NCBI GenBank assembly: GCA_030998015.1
Contig: JARWMV010000245.1
Location: 124,001-188,000 of the forward strand
Length of the DNA: 64,000 bases
Source of the DNA: Ceratorhiza oryzae-sativae
Lineage: Eukaryota; Basidiomycota; Agaricomycetes; Cantharellales; Ceratobasidiaceae
Reading direction: 5' to 3'
The notes beneath the pieces are model-generated. The model did not search any database. It was not told the origin of the DNA and saw only the letters and a list, made by a program, of their open reading frames with translations. The translations under genes were made by a program, and so were the position numbers. Shown in pieces: positions 32,392-44,800 of the stretch. How positions within the stretch are numbered: position 1 is the stretch's first letter; every line of letters starts with the position of its first letter.

Positions 32392-32618
32392 TTGCCACTT
32401 ACATAAGTCTTGCAGCCCCCCACTGTGCGAAGATGGCCATATCTCATCTCACAGGCGTCGAGAGCGCACCGTTTTTCGTACATATATAGTTTAGATAGTA
32501 GTCTACATAATATACTAGTTGAATGAGGGCTTAAACCTCTGCGTTCATCCATCGTACGACGAACAGTCCAGAAAATTGCAGTTGAGGTCACATGCTGCAA
32601 GACTTTTGTCAGCAAGTG
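32392..32618 (-). repeat. Right terminal inverted repeat of Tc1 element
   Basis: Reverse complement of the left repeat, followed by TA at 32619-32620. Differences from the left copy are mostly CpG-type transitions with the right copy carrying the CA or TG form. Confidence 0.92.
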
Positions 32619-33939
32619 TATGTGGACGAACTCAGCCAATCCCTGAAAGTCTAGTTAGTGGGTGATAATGCCCACTGTCTAAGTATGCTTCTGAGTGCTG
32701 ACCAGATGCTGATAGCCCCAGTGTACCCCGTGCTACTTCGGATCTAGTGAGTGTTAGAAGCATACTTAGACTTGTGGAGCTGGTATGTGCTAGCAAGATT
32801 TCCGGGGTTTGGATGAGAATACAATGGGCGATTGGCTAAAAGAAAGAATTATGGTGCCCTAGCACTCATTGGTTCATTAAATAAAGTCAGATCATGTATG
32901 GTAGGCGGGGTACTGTGACATAAAGGGTGTTGAAATTGCCCAAATCATTTGCAGCAATTGAGATACCCTGTGCAGGATCTGATGCATGTCAGAATGCTGT
33001 GCGTTTTGGTGAATTATTTAAAACACATACTCAGGCTGGATAATTCTGAATTGGGATAATCCAACTCGAGACTCCACATACAACAGCTGCTTTGGAGCTT
33101 GTACCTTTGCAAGAGGAAGCTCATTGTATGGTCATCTAAATCATCATGCTGACTTCCACATTGTCTCGCTTTTACATTATCTCGGTTTAACGATTGAAAG
33201 TCAGTGAGCGGCCTAGCCTTTCGATCAATATCCCAATTTTAACGTTTGGACAGCTAAGTTCTTGCCATTCAAGTGTTTATTTGGCCACCCATCACCATAT
33301 TTTCGAAATTGAAACAAGCAGCATTACCGATCGTGAATTTGACTTAGGGGCCAGTAAAACAGCAGGGCCACAGCGTGGTATGCATGCACACCAAAAGCTA
33401 TCAAATTGTAAACACTCTAGTTTTCAATATATCCCCTACACTTGCGTGGAACTCGTTTGTATATGATTGTGCTTAGAAGCAGACCACGGGAAGTAAACAG
33501 GACTCCGTAATATTAATGTGCTCAAGCCCCAGCAGCTCACCATGTTGGATGTTGGAAAATCGAATTTGCTCATTATATATTATTTGTGGCTGCATCACTC
33601 CTAAGCGCTGTAGCTCGATTAGGCTCCCACGGAACCCTCACCTCACTCTCATCCTCGATATCCTAGCAGGCTCGATGCAATGCAGCGGGCGCAAAAATTA
33701 CTTAGGTCCAGCCTGAAATGGCTACGTGCGTCTCGGAGCAGCAGATCTAAATTACTGATATCGACTCATGAGGTTGAATCCTATATCGTGGTTGACTGTG
33801 TCGTTGATCAAACAAATACGAGTCACGAAACGGATTACGATGGGTATCCATATAACGTGTCTGTGGTGGAATACAAGGAGCATGGACTGCAAACTATGAC
33901 GTAAGCTATTGCACCTGGCATAGAGGACAGGCCATCTAA
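32619..33939. other. AT-rich intergenic with a long-arm hairpin
   Basis: Between the Tc1 right end and the F-box gene. It holds a perfect 16-bp inverted repeat (32677-32692 and 32756-32771). Short frames at 33194-33904 show no motif. No further mobile-element ends were recognised. Confidence 0.4.
32677..32771. repeat. 16-bp perfect inverted repeat with 63-nt spacer
   Basis: GTCTAAGTATGCTTCT at 32677-32692 and its reverse complement at 32756-32771. It sits 57 bp outside the Tc1 right end. It could be a fold-back element, a small MITE remnant or a structured transcript. Confidence 0.6.
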
Positions 33940-35097
33940 ATGCTGAGCGCCAGTGCCAGCCGATCCATAGGTCTTCCAATTGAGATATGGCATCGAATAA
34001 TCGAATACGCGATACATTGTACTACTGATGCGACCCCTCCCGATTACCGATTGGTTGCCCCCAAAGCAAAGATGAGTGAAGTCACAGGCATTGCAAATGC
34101 TTCCAAGGCACTCCGTGCGATTGTCATAGCGTGTTGGGGTCGTGTGATTCAGTTGCGGTCTCAAGCGGATATAGTTTTTTTGTGTACCTTGGGAAGTTCA
34201 ATCAACATCTATATACCCCAGATTTCAAGGTTGGTTTGAAGCGACCACGTTGTTCAGGTTCCTTTCTCACAATGCCTTTGCAGAGGACTTGTCTGTTTAG
34301 ACTCCTATCACATCTACACTGCGCCCAGTAACGCATTTGAGACGTTCAAGCGCCTCGAGAAACTCGTGATTGATGGGCACTCCGATATCGATTATCAGGA
34401 GTCAACGGGGGATTTGGGGGGCTCGAACGTTGACCTGCAAGATGCCCTCGAAGTCGATGTCCACTCCGTAACGTCGCATATGGCTTACTGTAGGCTGAAA
34501 GTCAAATTTCCTGCAACATTGCGCGCCTTTGAGGTTTACAACAGCCATGTTCCAGACGTGTACTTCATCCACAAGCTAGCCCATGAATGCCCAGAACTAC
34601 GCTCACTGACTCTCGCTCGCTGCACAATATTCACTCGACCAAGTTGCAAGTTTTGGGATCGCCTCCCTCGCAGCGAAAGCGATTCATATTTCAGCAATGA
34701 AGGTATCGAAGATTACGCGGTGCGTGAACCACAGCACTGATTTTGTATGACCTGATTGCTTAGCCTCCTGCAGACCGCGGTTGGGAAAGAACTTTCGAAG
34801 ATCAGCAAGCTTTGCGACGTTAGCATAGGTATATATCTCACGGAACATGCAGCAATCGAAGCCCATCAAACTCATCACGCGCAATCATCAAGTCCTGGCG
34901 ACCCTATTGCGGCGTGGGCTGAGCCTTGCGATGAATGCGCGCTCAAGTACAAAGACGCCACGGTTGTTTCGGAGCAAGTGGCTGCCTCAGTATTAGCCAG
35001 TTTTATTCCGACTCTATCGACTGTATCGTGGCAATCCTTTTTCACGAAAGGCCGCACAGGTTGGCATACACACTATATTGGCCCTAGTCAGGCATGA
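33940..35097 (+). CDS. F-box family protein
   Basis: ATG at 33940. An F-box is near the start: GLPIEIWHRIIEYAIH, residues ~9-24, followed by ANASKALRAIVIACWGRVI. Exon 1 joins in phase (donor AAG/GTTGGT at about 34227, acceptor TTTGCAG at 34281) to GLVCLDSYHIYTAPSNAFE and then to the repeat-like region [17 protein letters not shown] and FWDRLPRSESDSYFSNEGIE. A second intron (donor GTGCGTG, acceptor TCCTGCAG) leads in phase to TAVGKELSKISKLCDVSIGI and the stop at 35097. F-box proteins present substrates to SCF ubiquitin ligases; leucine-spaced blocks such as [10 protein letters not shown] would form the binding face. A paralog lies at 39885-41129 on the other strand. The protein appears intact, about 340 residues. 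Confidence 0.7.
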
Positions 35098-35521
35098 GCC
35101 TCGGCGACGAAGCGGGCTGGCCCTTGGTCATGCAAGAAGGAATTAGAGTTGAATGAAATACCAACTCCTGTTTGCATGATGGAGTGGCTATCTATCTTCT
35201 TGGTCTATTTGATTGGCTGAACCTATTTTTGTGGAATTACTAAACGGTTTTGTTTTGCATCTGACTTCTGATGAATTGTTGATCTCTGAAATGAAATGAC
35301 GTTGATATGCATGGTGTCTGACTACCACCCATATCTGACAAGCTTCAACCATGATCCGCACACCATCTGCTGCTCTTTACTAGTTGAGATTCCAGCAATG
35401 GGGATTGGTGGCAAGTAAGAGGGCATATGGGGAAACTAGACTTTACGGTATACGAGCATCTATGTAACATGTTTGTGGGCTTTACCAACATACAACTACC
35501 CCTGGGATCTAATCAATTTGG
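35098..35521. other. Short convergent intergenic
   Basis: Separates the 3' ends of the F-box gene (+) and the auxilin-like gene (-). AT-rich, no coding frame seen. Confidence 0.4.
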
Positions 35522-38390
35522 TCATTGAGCGAACGCATTCCAAGCTTCGTTCAAAGCGCCAAACACACTATTAGCAATCATCCTCTGTTCAACGGTAGTC
35601 GAACTGGTATTCAACTGAAGAATCGCGTTTAGATGGTGCAAAATCAGGTCAACGCCTAACACACCTTGTCGGGATGTACTTTTGCAATTGCGCGAACATA
35701 CTTGATTTTGACCTGGTTAGGCATCACAAGTTCATGCATACTTTGGGGCAAGGTTTCTCAAATTGCATTCGACTACGGAAGATGTATCTAGACGCACCCG
35801 ACTTTATTCCAGCCGAGTTCTGGCCATAGGATAGTGTCCAAGGAGGCGATCAGAGCTCGAATGTTTGTTTCCTTACCTAAAATACCCATAAACTTTAGCG
35901 AAGGGACCAGGCAAACTTCGGCTCACCTCCTTTCCAGGCCAATACACGCGCATCTACACTGTCCTTGAGTGCATGCTTCTCTTCTCCTTCGGCTTCCGCT
36001 GCTGCGTTGGAAGCCTTTAGCCTGCGAACAGCGGATTCTTCGGTGTGAGATGAACTGGAGGGTGTAGGTTTAGGTCTTGGTCGAGGCTTAGGCCTTGTAG
36101 CAACGGCTGGAGCACGAAGGGATGCTGTTTCGGTGCCGTCATTTTCCATACGTTTGCATCGGCCAACACCTTGAACACCGTCTGCCACGGTTTTACCTCC
36201 GGCCCAGGTACCCCCAAGCTTCACGAGCCTCTCCCAGTCCTCGCGAGCTCGTTTCCATTTTTCGATGCTTTCCAGTACTTCAGCTCGGCGCCTCAGCGCC
36301 TTGAGCAAAGCGACACTAAGATCTATGTCTGGGATAGGCGTTTCCCGCTTTGGGTCAAAATCATCGCCTATAGCTATGAGCACAGCAGTGCAATCCTCGA
36401 TGGCCCCCGAAGTATCACCGGCTTTGGCACGGGCAGCTGCTCTGTTGTTCAAAAGTGGAATTCGATTGATGTGACCTTCAGGCAGTAGATCAATGGCTGT
36501 GGTATAGGCGTCGGCGGCAGCGCCAAACTGTCCTAGCTTGAATGCCTCCGTTCCCTTGGTACGGTGAGTCTGTGCAGCGGTGAGAGCGGTTTCAGACACA
36601 GGCGGATTGGTTCGGACTCGGGGCAGGGGCAGTGGTGACACGGGGCGGCGCTCGACGGGTGAAGGCTGCACAGAGGTAGAAGTTTGAGAGGGTGGTTTTC
36701 GGCGAGACGGAGAAACGTAGGTTGTGGTATCTGAGAAGAGAGACGCAAGTTTGTCGGTTGGTCGTTGAGGAGCCGAGCTCACGGATGGAGACTGAGCCTG
36801 TTGGCGTGGTGCGGTAATTCGAGATGGTTGAGTTTGGGAACGCGAGGAGTCATTGTCCTCATCCCGAAACCCCGCGTGATGAGTACCTCGATTTCCAGAG
36901 TGTTTTTCGAAAGCGGACTCTTCATCTTGCATCCATGCTGGACGTCCCGTTTGACGGGGTTGAGAGGTGCTACTGCTCGCCCCCGCCCTTTCCTCGTACG
37001 CCTTCAGAGCCTTTTCTTTGCCCTCTTTCCAGAAGGCATTCGCACGGCTAAACATATTCGCCCCAATAATGGACGCTTGCGCCAGGAGCTGGTCCGCCCT
37101 TTCCTGTATTTGACTTGAAGGTTCGTCATTAGCCCTTTGAAGTACCTCATTTCGGGACGGGCCAGCCCGCCGACGTCGGCGACGCTCGGCTTCCTCGTGT
37201 TCTCTTCGAGCTGCAGCATCTTCTTCTCTAAAGCGTTCCAACTCGTCAGTGTCGGGGCCGTTATCATTTGTGGTTGACTGAGCCCCAAGCAACGACTCAA
37301 GAGCAGCCTGAACGTCTGTTCCAGTAGAAGTGTTGGCCAGAGCATGCTTTGCCTGTTGGATCGAGAACCCCATCTCGACTATCTGGCCGAGAATATGAGG
37401 AGGCGGCGATGCTATGCGCCTAGTTGGAACAGATTGTGTTTGGCGTTGTTCGATAGCCGGGGATTGAGCCTATTCGTGAAATGTTGAGTGCGTGATCGTT
37501 ATTGTACAAAAATGACGCACCGACGCGCGGGACACCTCAGAAACTGGTTTACTGAGTTCTCCCAAAAGATCATCCTGGTCTTCCCTATCTCCCCAATCAA
37601 AATCGCCTGGTGTACCACTTCGGACAGGGCTATGTCCAGGCTGAGGAGACGTGACGGGATGAGCTGAAACAGATGAGTCGAGGAGATCGAACAGGTCCAT
37701 TCTTTCACTTCCATTCTTTTTAACGGGTGAGATATAGGAAGCGGGGGTAGCAATTTGCGACACCGATTGTTCGGGGGCAAGCAAGCCATCAAAATCCCAT
37801 GGGTCGGAGTTTGACACCGGTGTGGCTCTGCTAGCACTGGGCTGGGAGGGAGGGGTAGGGGACACCTTGGCAGGTACAAGTGGGGACGTATCAATGCGGG
37901 TGGTCAGTGACCGAGCACGAGGTGCCGATATTCCAGAAGGGTCGCTTGCGGTGGCGGGTTTTGAACCGAACTCGAGCTGGTCCCAAAATGCGCCATGAGC
38001 ATCACGCTCTTTCTTCTCCTGTTCTAATGCCTTGGCTCTATCCCTGTCCGCTTGGGCCTTTCGTTCGGCAATTGTCATATTCCGCGAACGGCTGTCGTCG
38101 GATAACGAAAAAAGATCTCCAAAGGCATCCACTGCAGAAGAGTTTAGGGCTGAAATAGGAGTAGTCGCACCACTGGAACGAGAACTAGGACGGTGAGTCT
38201 GGGCGTTGATATGAGGTGACAATGTGCCGGTGGAAAAATATGATGGTGTTCCGACACGCGAGCCTGGTTGTGAGGCATTCAATCCTACGCCAATTTTAGG
38301 TGCATGAAGCTGGCTGGAAATTGTTTGCGCTGCGGGGGCTTTCTTTGAAGTGGGCGTCGCACTGTTCCACAAGTCCGCAAAATCCGACAT
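35522..38390 (-). CDS. Auxilin/Swa2-like clathrin-uncoating J-protein
   Basis: Start chosen at ATG 38390 (MSDFADLWNSATPTSKK), the first Met of the conserved-looking N-terminus. The disordered N-terminal ~290 residues hold clathrin/adaptor-type motifs: FGDLFSLSD, DPWDF and MDLFDLLDSS. A short intron (after SRAS, about 37518) leads to a UBA domain (ILGQIVEMGFSIQQAKHALA). Then come a basic coiled coil, a Pro/Ser-rich linker and TPR repeats (KGTEAFKLGQFGAAADAYTT; LLNNRAAARAKAGDTSGAIE). Several short exons between 35890 and 35522 encode the C-terminal J domain, with ALIASLDTILWPELGW, a VHPDK motif and IANSVFGALNEAWNAFAQ to the TGA at 35522. Auxilins recruit Hsc70 to clathrin coats; UBA-TPR-J order matches yeast Swa2. 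All parts are in phase. Confidence 0.88.
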
Positions 38391-39884
38391 GGCTCTGTGG
38401 ATGCATGAGAACGTGCCGGTAAAGGAGCTGGGCCGAAAAGCGCACCGATAGAACAAATTGTATCCCTTTGCGCTAGGAAATTTTGATTGAATATTTCGCG
38501 TTATGTATCTTGATGTCCAGATATCGAAGAAAACAGTTTTGGTCTAATGCCGACCGAGTGATGGTGCAAGCGTTTCGATTGGAAATTGTCGACACAACCT
38601 CAAGCGCGCTTGTGGCAAATCGACTGGGTCACGAGCGATCAGGAGCGCGATCAGTCCTTCCAAGCGCTACCTATTCTTGCGACACCATGGTTGTGGTTAA
38701 AAAATCTAATTCGCCACATTGCGAATTGGTGTGTGTGGTTGGGACTTGACCCTTTTGTTACGCCCGAATCCAGGGCCAAAATGGGCGGCTAAACTACATC
38801 ATTTAACAATGAACTAATTAAAACTCTATTCTGCAAGATTGGTCCGCATCCCCTCCCACAGCCAGGCAGAAAAAATCGAAATCGCAGTGTAAAATACATC
38901 TAGCTGAGGTAATAATCTATTCTCATGTTCATACCCCTTTGCGCTGAGTTTTTCGCAACCCAACAGTTTGTGACGCTCCATCTGAGAGCACTGGCCATCG
39001 ATTTACATGTTTTTTTTGTCACGTAACGCAGGCACCGTGTTGGTACGATTCGAGTGAGCACATTATCGACAGTAATCGCAAGGGAATGATTTTGGCAACT
39101 TGTGAGTTGGCAATAGGTATCCCCCGCGTGCTGCGCTTGCGAGCGTGGACTAATTTGGCAGCGTAGCATGCGTTATTCTGCGACCGCTTTAGGATGCAGT
39201 TGGAATGGCGGCACCTGAAATAGTCTAGACTTTACGTTTGATAATTTTGTCTTACACCAGGCCCAGAAAACATGTTGAAAGCATGTTGAAAAGCGTCTAG
39301 CCCATGGTTGGAAGCATGCGTATCTCGAGTTTCCTGCCTGTATTTACCAGCGGGTGCTCCTGAAGATGTGCTTGTGAATGAATGGCAGTGACAACTTCTG
39401 GGATAACTTGTCACCCGACCCTCTAGTAGACATCCCGGGCACAATCACACGTTCAAAACACTGTATATCATGATTCTGGTATAAACGAAACGTGCAATCC
39501 AGTTGTTGGGTATGTCACATAGGGGCTAATAACATAACTAAAGTTTCAGGATGGCTGAGACTTAACGTTCACTTGCATGCCATATTTTCAAAGCATGGTG
39601 GTGTGTAAAATGCCTAGAGAGATTACTGGAGCATGGGGTTTTAAATTAATGCTCTCAGCCTGCCCATCCTGTTGTCATTTGGGCAAATCTTCCAGAGTGT
39701 AGGATGACATGTCACTATGTGTTGTGAAGACATGTTGGTTTTCCGAATATAGGCGAGCCCTCCAATCTTGGTACTTGATTTAGTACTCTAGGATCAGTCT
39801 CAATAAATAGTTGCTAAGGTTCCGCGACGATAGCTCGAAATAGAATACAGTGAATGTATCCCTCGCGATGACTACCCCCGCCAG
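38391..39884. other. Intergenic, no gene seen
   Basis: Upstream of the auxilin-like gene and downstream of the second F-box gene. Frames of 60-90 codons have no motif. The direct repeat AGCATGTTGAAA-like pair at about 39270-39295 is too short to interpret. Confidence 0.35.
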
Positions 39885-41129
39885 TCATGACTTTCTACTT
39901 GGGTTCGTACCAGAAGTATCGTACGCATTGTAATTGACTCCCCTCGTATCTTCAAGTTGGAAACTAGGTTCGCCATGAGGTTTGTGCCCTCGAATGCAAC
40001 TCTCGCGTGAGTGTACACTCCATCCCAGGTGATCACGGGACCAGTATGAGATGAATGCAGCATCGCATAGTCCCTTGTGAGATTTGAACAAAATCCGGGC
40101 TGCAGATAACTCTGCCTCTTTAGTATTGTCTACGTCATCGTTTTGCGAGGGATGCCGAGAGTTCTGCGAAGCTTGGGCGGCGTTAGACATTTGAGCTTCT
40201 GTTCTGTCCAAGTCTTGGTTCAGTTCGGTGGCGTTTAGCTCTTGACTCCCTGAAGCTGTTTCGGTGACGCCTTCAGGCGAACCATACATGCTGCCCCGCT
40301 GGAGGGACAGATATTTTGTATCCGTTAAATAAACGTTTACGTAGATAGATTTAAGCCCTTTAAGGCGCGCCAGCTCTGCTCCCAGAGCTTTCTGAAATAT
40401 AGGTGAGTACTTTGCTTCTGCTATAACTCCAGAAATACACATACAGCATATTCATTGACTCCTTTGTTCGAAAAGTACGAATCATGGTCTTCTGGAAACG
40501 TCTTCCAAAAAGCGCAATTGTCCCCTCGGTTGAATTTGGTACAACGACCGAGACACAGATTTTCGAGCTCAGGGCATTGGGCGACCGCCTGCTGAATGAC
40601 CTGCAGATCTGGTCCATGCGCGTTTAACACGACTAGGGACTTTAGGCCACTAGGAAGGCGTGGCATGACCTTTTTGTAGCACCATTTCCCGTTTTTTGAG
40701 GAGCTGCAGCAGACGTCGTTGTGACAGTCTAGTGTCATAATCTCGACTTTCTTCATCACTTGCGAAAAGTCAAGTTTTGGGGAGGGCTGGCCAGTCAACA
40801 ATCCCTCCCGGACTATTAAAACCCTAAAATAAAATAAAAAATCTTAGAAGGGGCCTCCATCCATGCTTGTGGTTTATGTACCTAACGTGTTGAGTGATGT
40901 TTTTGTCTTGGGCATCGGCCCAATCTTGTTCTGAGCCCAGTCGTAACGCGTAGAACCACTCAGAGACGACAAATCCATGAAATTGTTTGCAAGCCAAGGA
41001 GAAACTATGCGGGAAATCTGTCTTTTGAGGTATATAAATTGTCTTGAACTCTGGGTCATAGCGATTTAGTCCCCAGATGAGAATTTGGGAGACCTGGAGG
41101 ACAATTTCGGGTGGAACATACGATGGCAT
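39885..41129 (-). CDS. F-box-family protein, paralog of the gene at 33.9 kb
   Basis: ATG at 41129 (MPSYVPPEIVLQVSQILIWG) begins an F-box-like helix pair, with FSLACKQFHGFVVSEWFYAL further on. After an intron near 40870-40800 comes DFSQVMKKVEIMTLDCHNDV, then the shared core CPELENLCLGRCTKFNRGDN, FWKTFPEDHDSYFSNKGVNE. A short intron (GTATGTG...TTTCAG) leads in phase to KALGAELARLKGLKSIYVNV, a Ser/Asn/Gln-rich insert and the stop at 39885. Compared with the 33.9-kb gene the core keeps Cys-Pro-Glu-Leu, Arg-Cys-Thr, Phe-Trp and Asp-Ser-Tyr-Phe-Ser-Asn, and the last intron is at the same place, so the two are duplicates. The role is presumed to be SCF substrate selection. It has a long polar insert that the paralog lacks. 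Confidence 0.65.
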
Positions 41130-41840
41130 AGTGGAAGGCCTGAGATAAGTATTACTGTTTTCTCCTTCTCCTTGGGTTTATACTGCGCGGAAAAATTTTG
41201 CGCATCTATTTGCCTGATTTTCATGGAAGCACATCGCACATGCAATACACGTACGTTCCCTGACCTGGCCTATAGCTTTTCGGCTTATCTCCTATCAAGA
41301 TGTTTACCACTCTCACGGAAGAAGCCGAAAAACGTGGGGAAAACATGAGGATGCCACCCAGCGCTTCAATAGCGTTCGGAGAAACTGAATGTGCTTTCTA
41401 CGCTCTTCATCTCGAGACATCAAACCTTCAGCATATCCCAGGAGAGACGCCGCTTGCTGCTGTGTTATCTCTGGTAGCTGCGTGCGCCGCTCGGTCCTGT
41501 CTGATGTGGTAAAGCTCTGGGTTATCAGCCTGCTATAGCACTCAGCGCTATCTAGCACAGTTGAGATAGCGCTGCGTGAAATTACCTTGGTGCCTCTCTC
41601 TATCGGAAACGATCACAACAACGATATGAATTATCCTCTATAGCATACCAGAAACAGACTATCAAAGCGTTCGTATACGTGCACAAGCCACGGTGGGAAA
41701 CAAATGTTCAAAGAGTGTCCGAGATGCATGCAAAACGAGAAACCGAAGATAAGAAATGAGTGCGGGGATTGAGGCAAATGAGACTATAACGAGCGTGCGA
41801 GTAATGTACCAAGATCAAGTAACTAGAATGATGTCCAAGT
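41130..41840. other. Intergenic with a small perfect hairpin
   Basis: Between the F-box paralog and the 3' end of the chitin synthase gene. It contains an 11-bp perfect inverted repeat, CAGCGCTATCT at 41543-41553 and its complement at 41564-41574, with a 10-nt loop. No gene seen. Confidence 0.4.
41543..41574. repeat. 11-bp perfect stem-loop
   Basis: CAGCGCTATCT, a 10-nt loop, then AGATAGCGCTG. It sits downstream of the chitin synthase stop by about 270 bp (in its 3' flank) and upstream of the F-box paralog start. Confidence 0.5.
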
Positions 41841-44800
41841 CTATGCATTCTCCGTCAAGATGGTGTCGATTGATTTGTTCAAAAATTCCTTGCGGCTCGT
41901 AAGGTCAGCCTTCGGGAATCTTTGCATTACCGCCTCACGCGCGCTCCTGAACGTTGTGCAGAAGATTAGACACTGGTCACAGACGGACAAGAGAGAAACT
42001 TACTTTTTGGTGACCGTGAATAGATCCTGGCTTGCCAAGTAGTGACGAAGCACCGCCAACAGTTCTTCGTCCGTGGGGTTAGTGCTCTGACTTGGCCCAC
42101 TAGCGAGCGGATTGACCGTCGTGGCCATCGAAAACGTCGATAGTGGTCGTCCTCCACCAAGACCCAGTTCTGCGCCCAATCCGCTGTTGCCTGTCGCATG
42201 AGCCTCGGCACCTCCACCAAACATATTGAGGTTCGTCATCATGCTGTTCCGTGGCACGCCACCCATCGTACTCGCTGCGTACGGATTATTCATCATCCCC
42301 ATCGAGCTCATGGAGCCCATCATATACGGATTCATCCCCATCATTCCCATGTGCATGCTGCCTCCTGCCCCTGCGCCTCCATAGTCGCTGCCAGCGTGAG
42401 ATCCCATAAATGGCATGCCCATACCCATACCCATGCCCACCCCACTCAATTGAGGCATCAAGTATTGCGACTGCAAGTTCGGATGAGAGCCCTGTGACCT
42501 CAAGCCATGTCCTTGGATGCTTCCAGCGCCAGTCATGAGGTTCGTGTCACGGTAATAGTCGCCTGTTTGAGATCCTGCTTGGTACGAGGCAGCCTGTGTA
42601 CCCTCCATGTTCCGGCGGCGGGCAAAGTCGTGTGCAGACATAGACTTGGCAGCTTGAGTGAAGCCAGTACGCTTCGACTCTTCAGACTTGTGCGATCCTG
42701 TTTCCCAGGCCTCAGCCTCGTATTCTGGAACAAATAATTTAGCTACCTGGTTTCCAGGTATGGAAAGCGCTACCCTCACCACTGAACTTTTTGAGCGGAA
42801 TCATGCTTTCGTCGAAATGGTCATCTTCTGCAACGACGATGATCTTGCCTCCCTTGCCGTCACCTTGAGTGAGACGCGTGTTACCCCAACTAAAGTCGTC
42901 CATACACCAGAAGGAATAGATTGGCAAGAAGAAGCTGTATACCGGATAGCTATTGGACAAGAATTAGCCCTAGTCGTAAGATTGGCCCCAAAGATGCTTA
43001 CGAGAGAATATAAATGATCATCCATCCAATGAGCATGAATTCACGCTTGAGGAGGAAGATGATCGCCTGTTGTATCGTCATTCAGTAAAGACACCCGTAC
43101 AAAACCCCAAAAGATGAACGCACCTGAAGACCGTACGTGGCAGCAATCATAGCCAATGAAATATACGGAATCGGGCCGTTTCCGGTGGCCGTAATCACAA
43201 TCAAGTAAACCAACTACCGCAGGCGTGATTAGCAAAGTGCAAATATTCACCTACATATCTCGGACTCACGTAAACGGCCGTCGCGGGCAGGATCTGCATG
43301 CCATTCATGTCAATCACAGACTCCGCCGACCCTAGAATCTACTCACAATGGTTCCAACCAAATCCAAGAATACAATGAATCGCATCGAGAAACAACAAAT
43401 GCCACAAAGCTCCGGCAGCACCACGAGCTCACACAGGTTGTGCACAGTCGAGTTGATCCATCGACGACGCTGGGACAACAGAACGCTCCATCGGTCTGGC
43501 GCAATCGTATGAGCGATAGCGTCGGGCGTGAACTTCATCTTGAAGGTTGGGAAATGCTTCATCATTAGTGTGGTCAGGTATCGATCTTCACCGAGCGAGA
43601 GCAAGTTCTTCTTGTGCAGAGTGTCCACGATGCCTTCGTTGTAGTCGTCAATGATTCGGCTCGAAATGATAATCGGGCGACCCTTGTCAGCTGTGCGAAT
43701 ACGATACATAGAGAAGCATCCAGGCAAGCAGGTAACCGAACCAAAGAGTGACTCGAATGCCTTGGCCAAATGATGAGAAATGTAGTACTCGTAGACCTGC
43801 ATCTAGCGTCAGACAACCAAAACAAACGACACACAACACCGAGCAACTCGCCTGGATCATTGTCCACCAAGAGCCCTCTTCGTTGTCGAGCTTAGTTTCT
43901 CCACAAATCCCAATGATCGAAGAGTCATCAGCCGCGCATGCCACAAGCCGGTTCAAGGAATCCGGCGTCACAGTCTAGGTAGGTAAGAAAATAAACGTGA
44001 GTGCTCATATCCAGATAGAGTTCTGTCAGGCTCAAGTCTCCACTGCCCAACTGCCCGGCTAGAAACTTCCACCCGCCCTCGCATTCACCAAAAGCCAAAG
44101 CGGTAATACTCACAGTATCGGCGTCCACCATGAAAATGTACTCGTAAAACGCCGGGTCGATGCCGATGACGTTGCGCATCTGATGGTAAATCTCTAGCTC
44201 GAGCGGACTCATAGGGGCGTCGAAATGCACGCGATTGAGGTAGTGTAACAGCAGAATTTGGGAGTCTCGTTTCCCACGATTGCCCGGCTTTGACGTTTCA
44301 CTTGGTTTCCCGGTCTTGACCACGACAATGTATCTGTATCGGACATCAAAAGTTAGCCAACGGTCATTGTTAAAAGGCCAGATATTTGGGGGTTGAAAAG
44401 GACGAGCAGGAACATCACACGGGTTAAAAAGGAGATAAATCAAGGGCCATCGAAATGACAAATAAACTCACGGAACAACGTGGCCCTCAAATTCGTACAG
44501 CCCAGAATAAACCTTGCCATAGTTCAGTTGTTTCGCGCCCTCTCCCACGCTCCTAAACCTCAGAGGCTCAGGATCAAGTGAAGGATCGACACCAAGAATG
44601 TCCAGCGCGATACGGGGTGTAGGGCGATCATTGCCTGACCCAATGATGTTGCCATCGCAAATGAGGAAAAGTAGTTTGCGCTTGTCGTCATACTTGAGTG
44701 CGGCGAGCGAGTCGATGGTACGGCGGAGAGACTCCTCGTCTTCAGTATAAGCTGGAACCTGGCAAATGACGAATTTATCCATCGCTTCAGGCGAACGTTT

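Larger units (their letters stand above)
24049..32618 (-). mobile_element. Tc1/mariner transposon split by a gypsy insertion
   Basis: Both ends carry a 227-bp terminal inverted repeat (24049-24275 and 32392-32618), flanked on each side by TA, the target duplication of Tc1/mariner elements. Removing the 6,940-bp retrotransposon and one TCCCA copy leaves about 1,625 bp with a single transposase gene on the minus strand, a normal size for the family. The repeats differ at about six positions, mostly CG against CA/TG. The interruption falls just after the catalytic glutamate codon region of the transposase. Order of events is clear: Tc1 first, gypsy second. Confidence 0.93.

Noticed and set aside
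42410..42450. Simple repeat of CCCATA units
   Set aside because: It codes for the Gly-Met repeat of the chitin synthase linker, so it is part of an exon and not a separate satellite.
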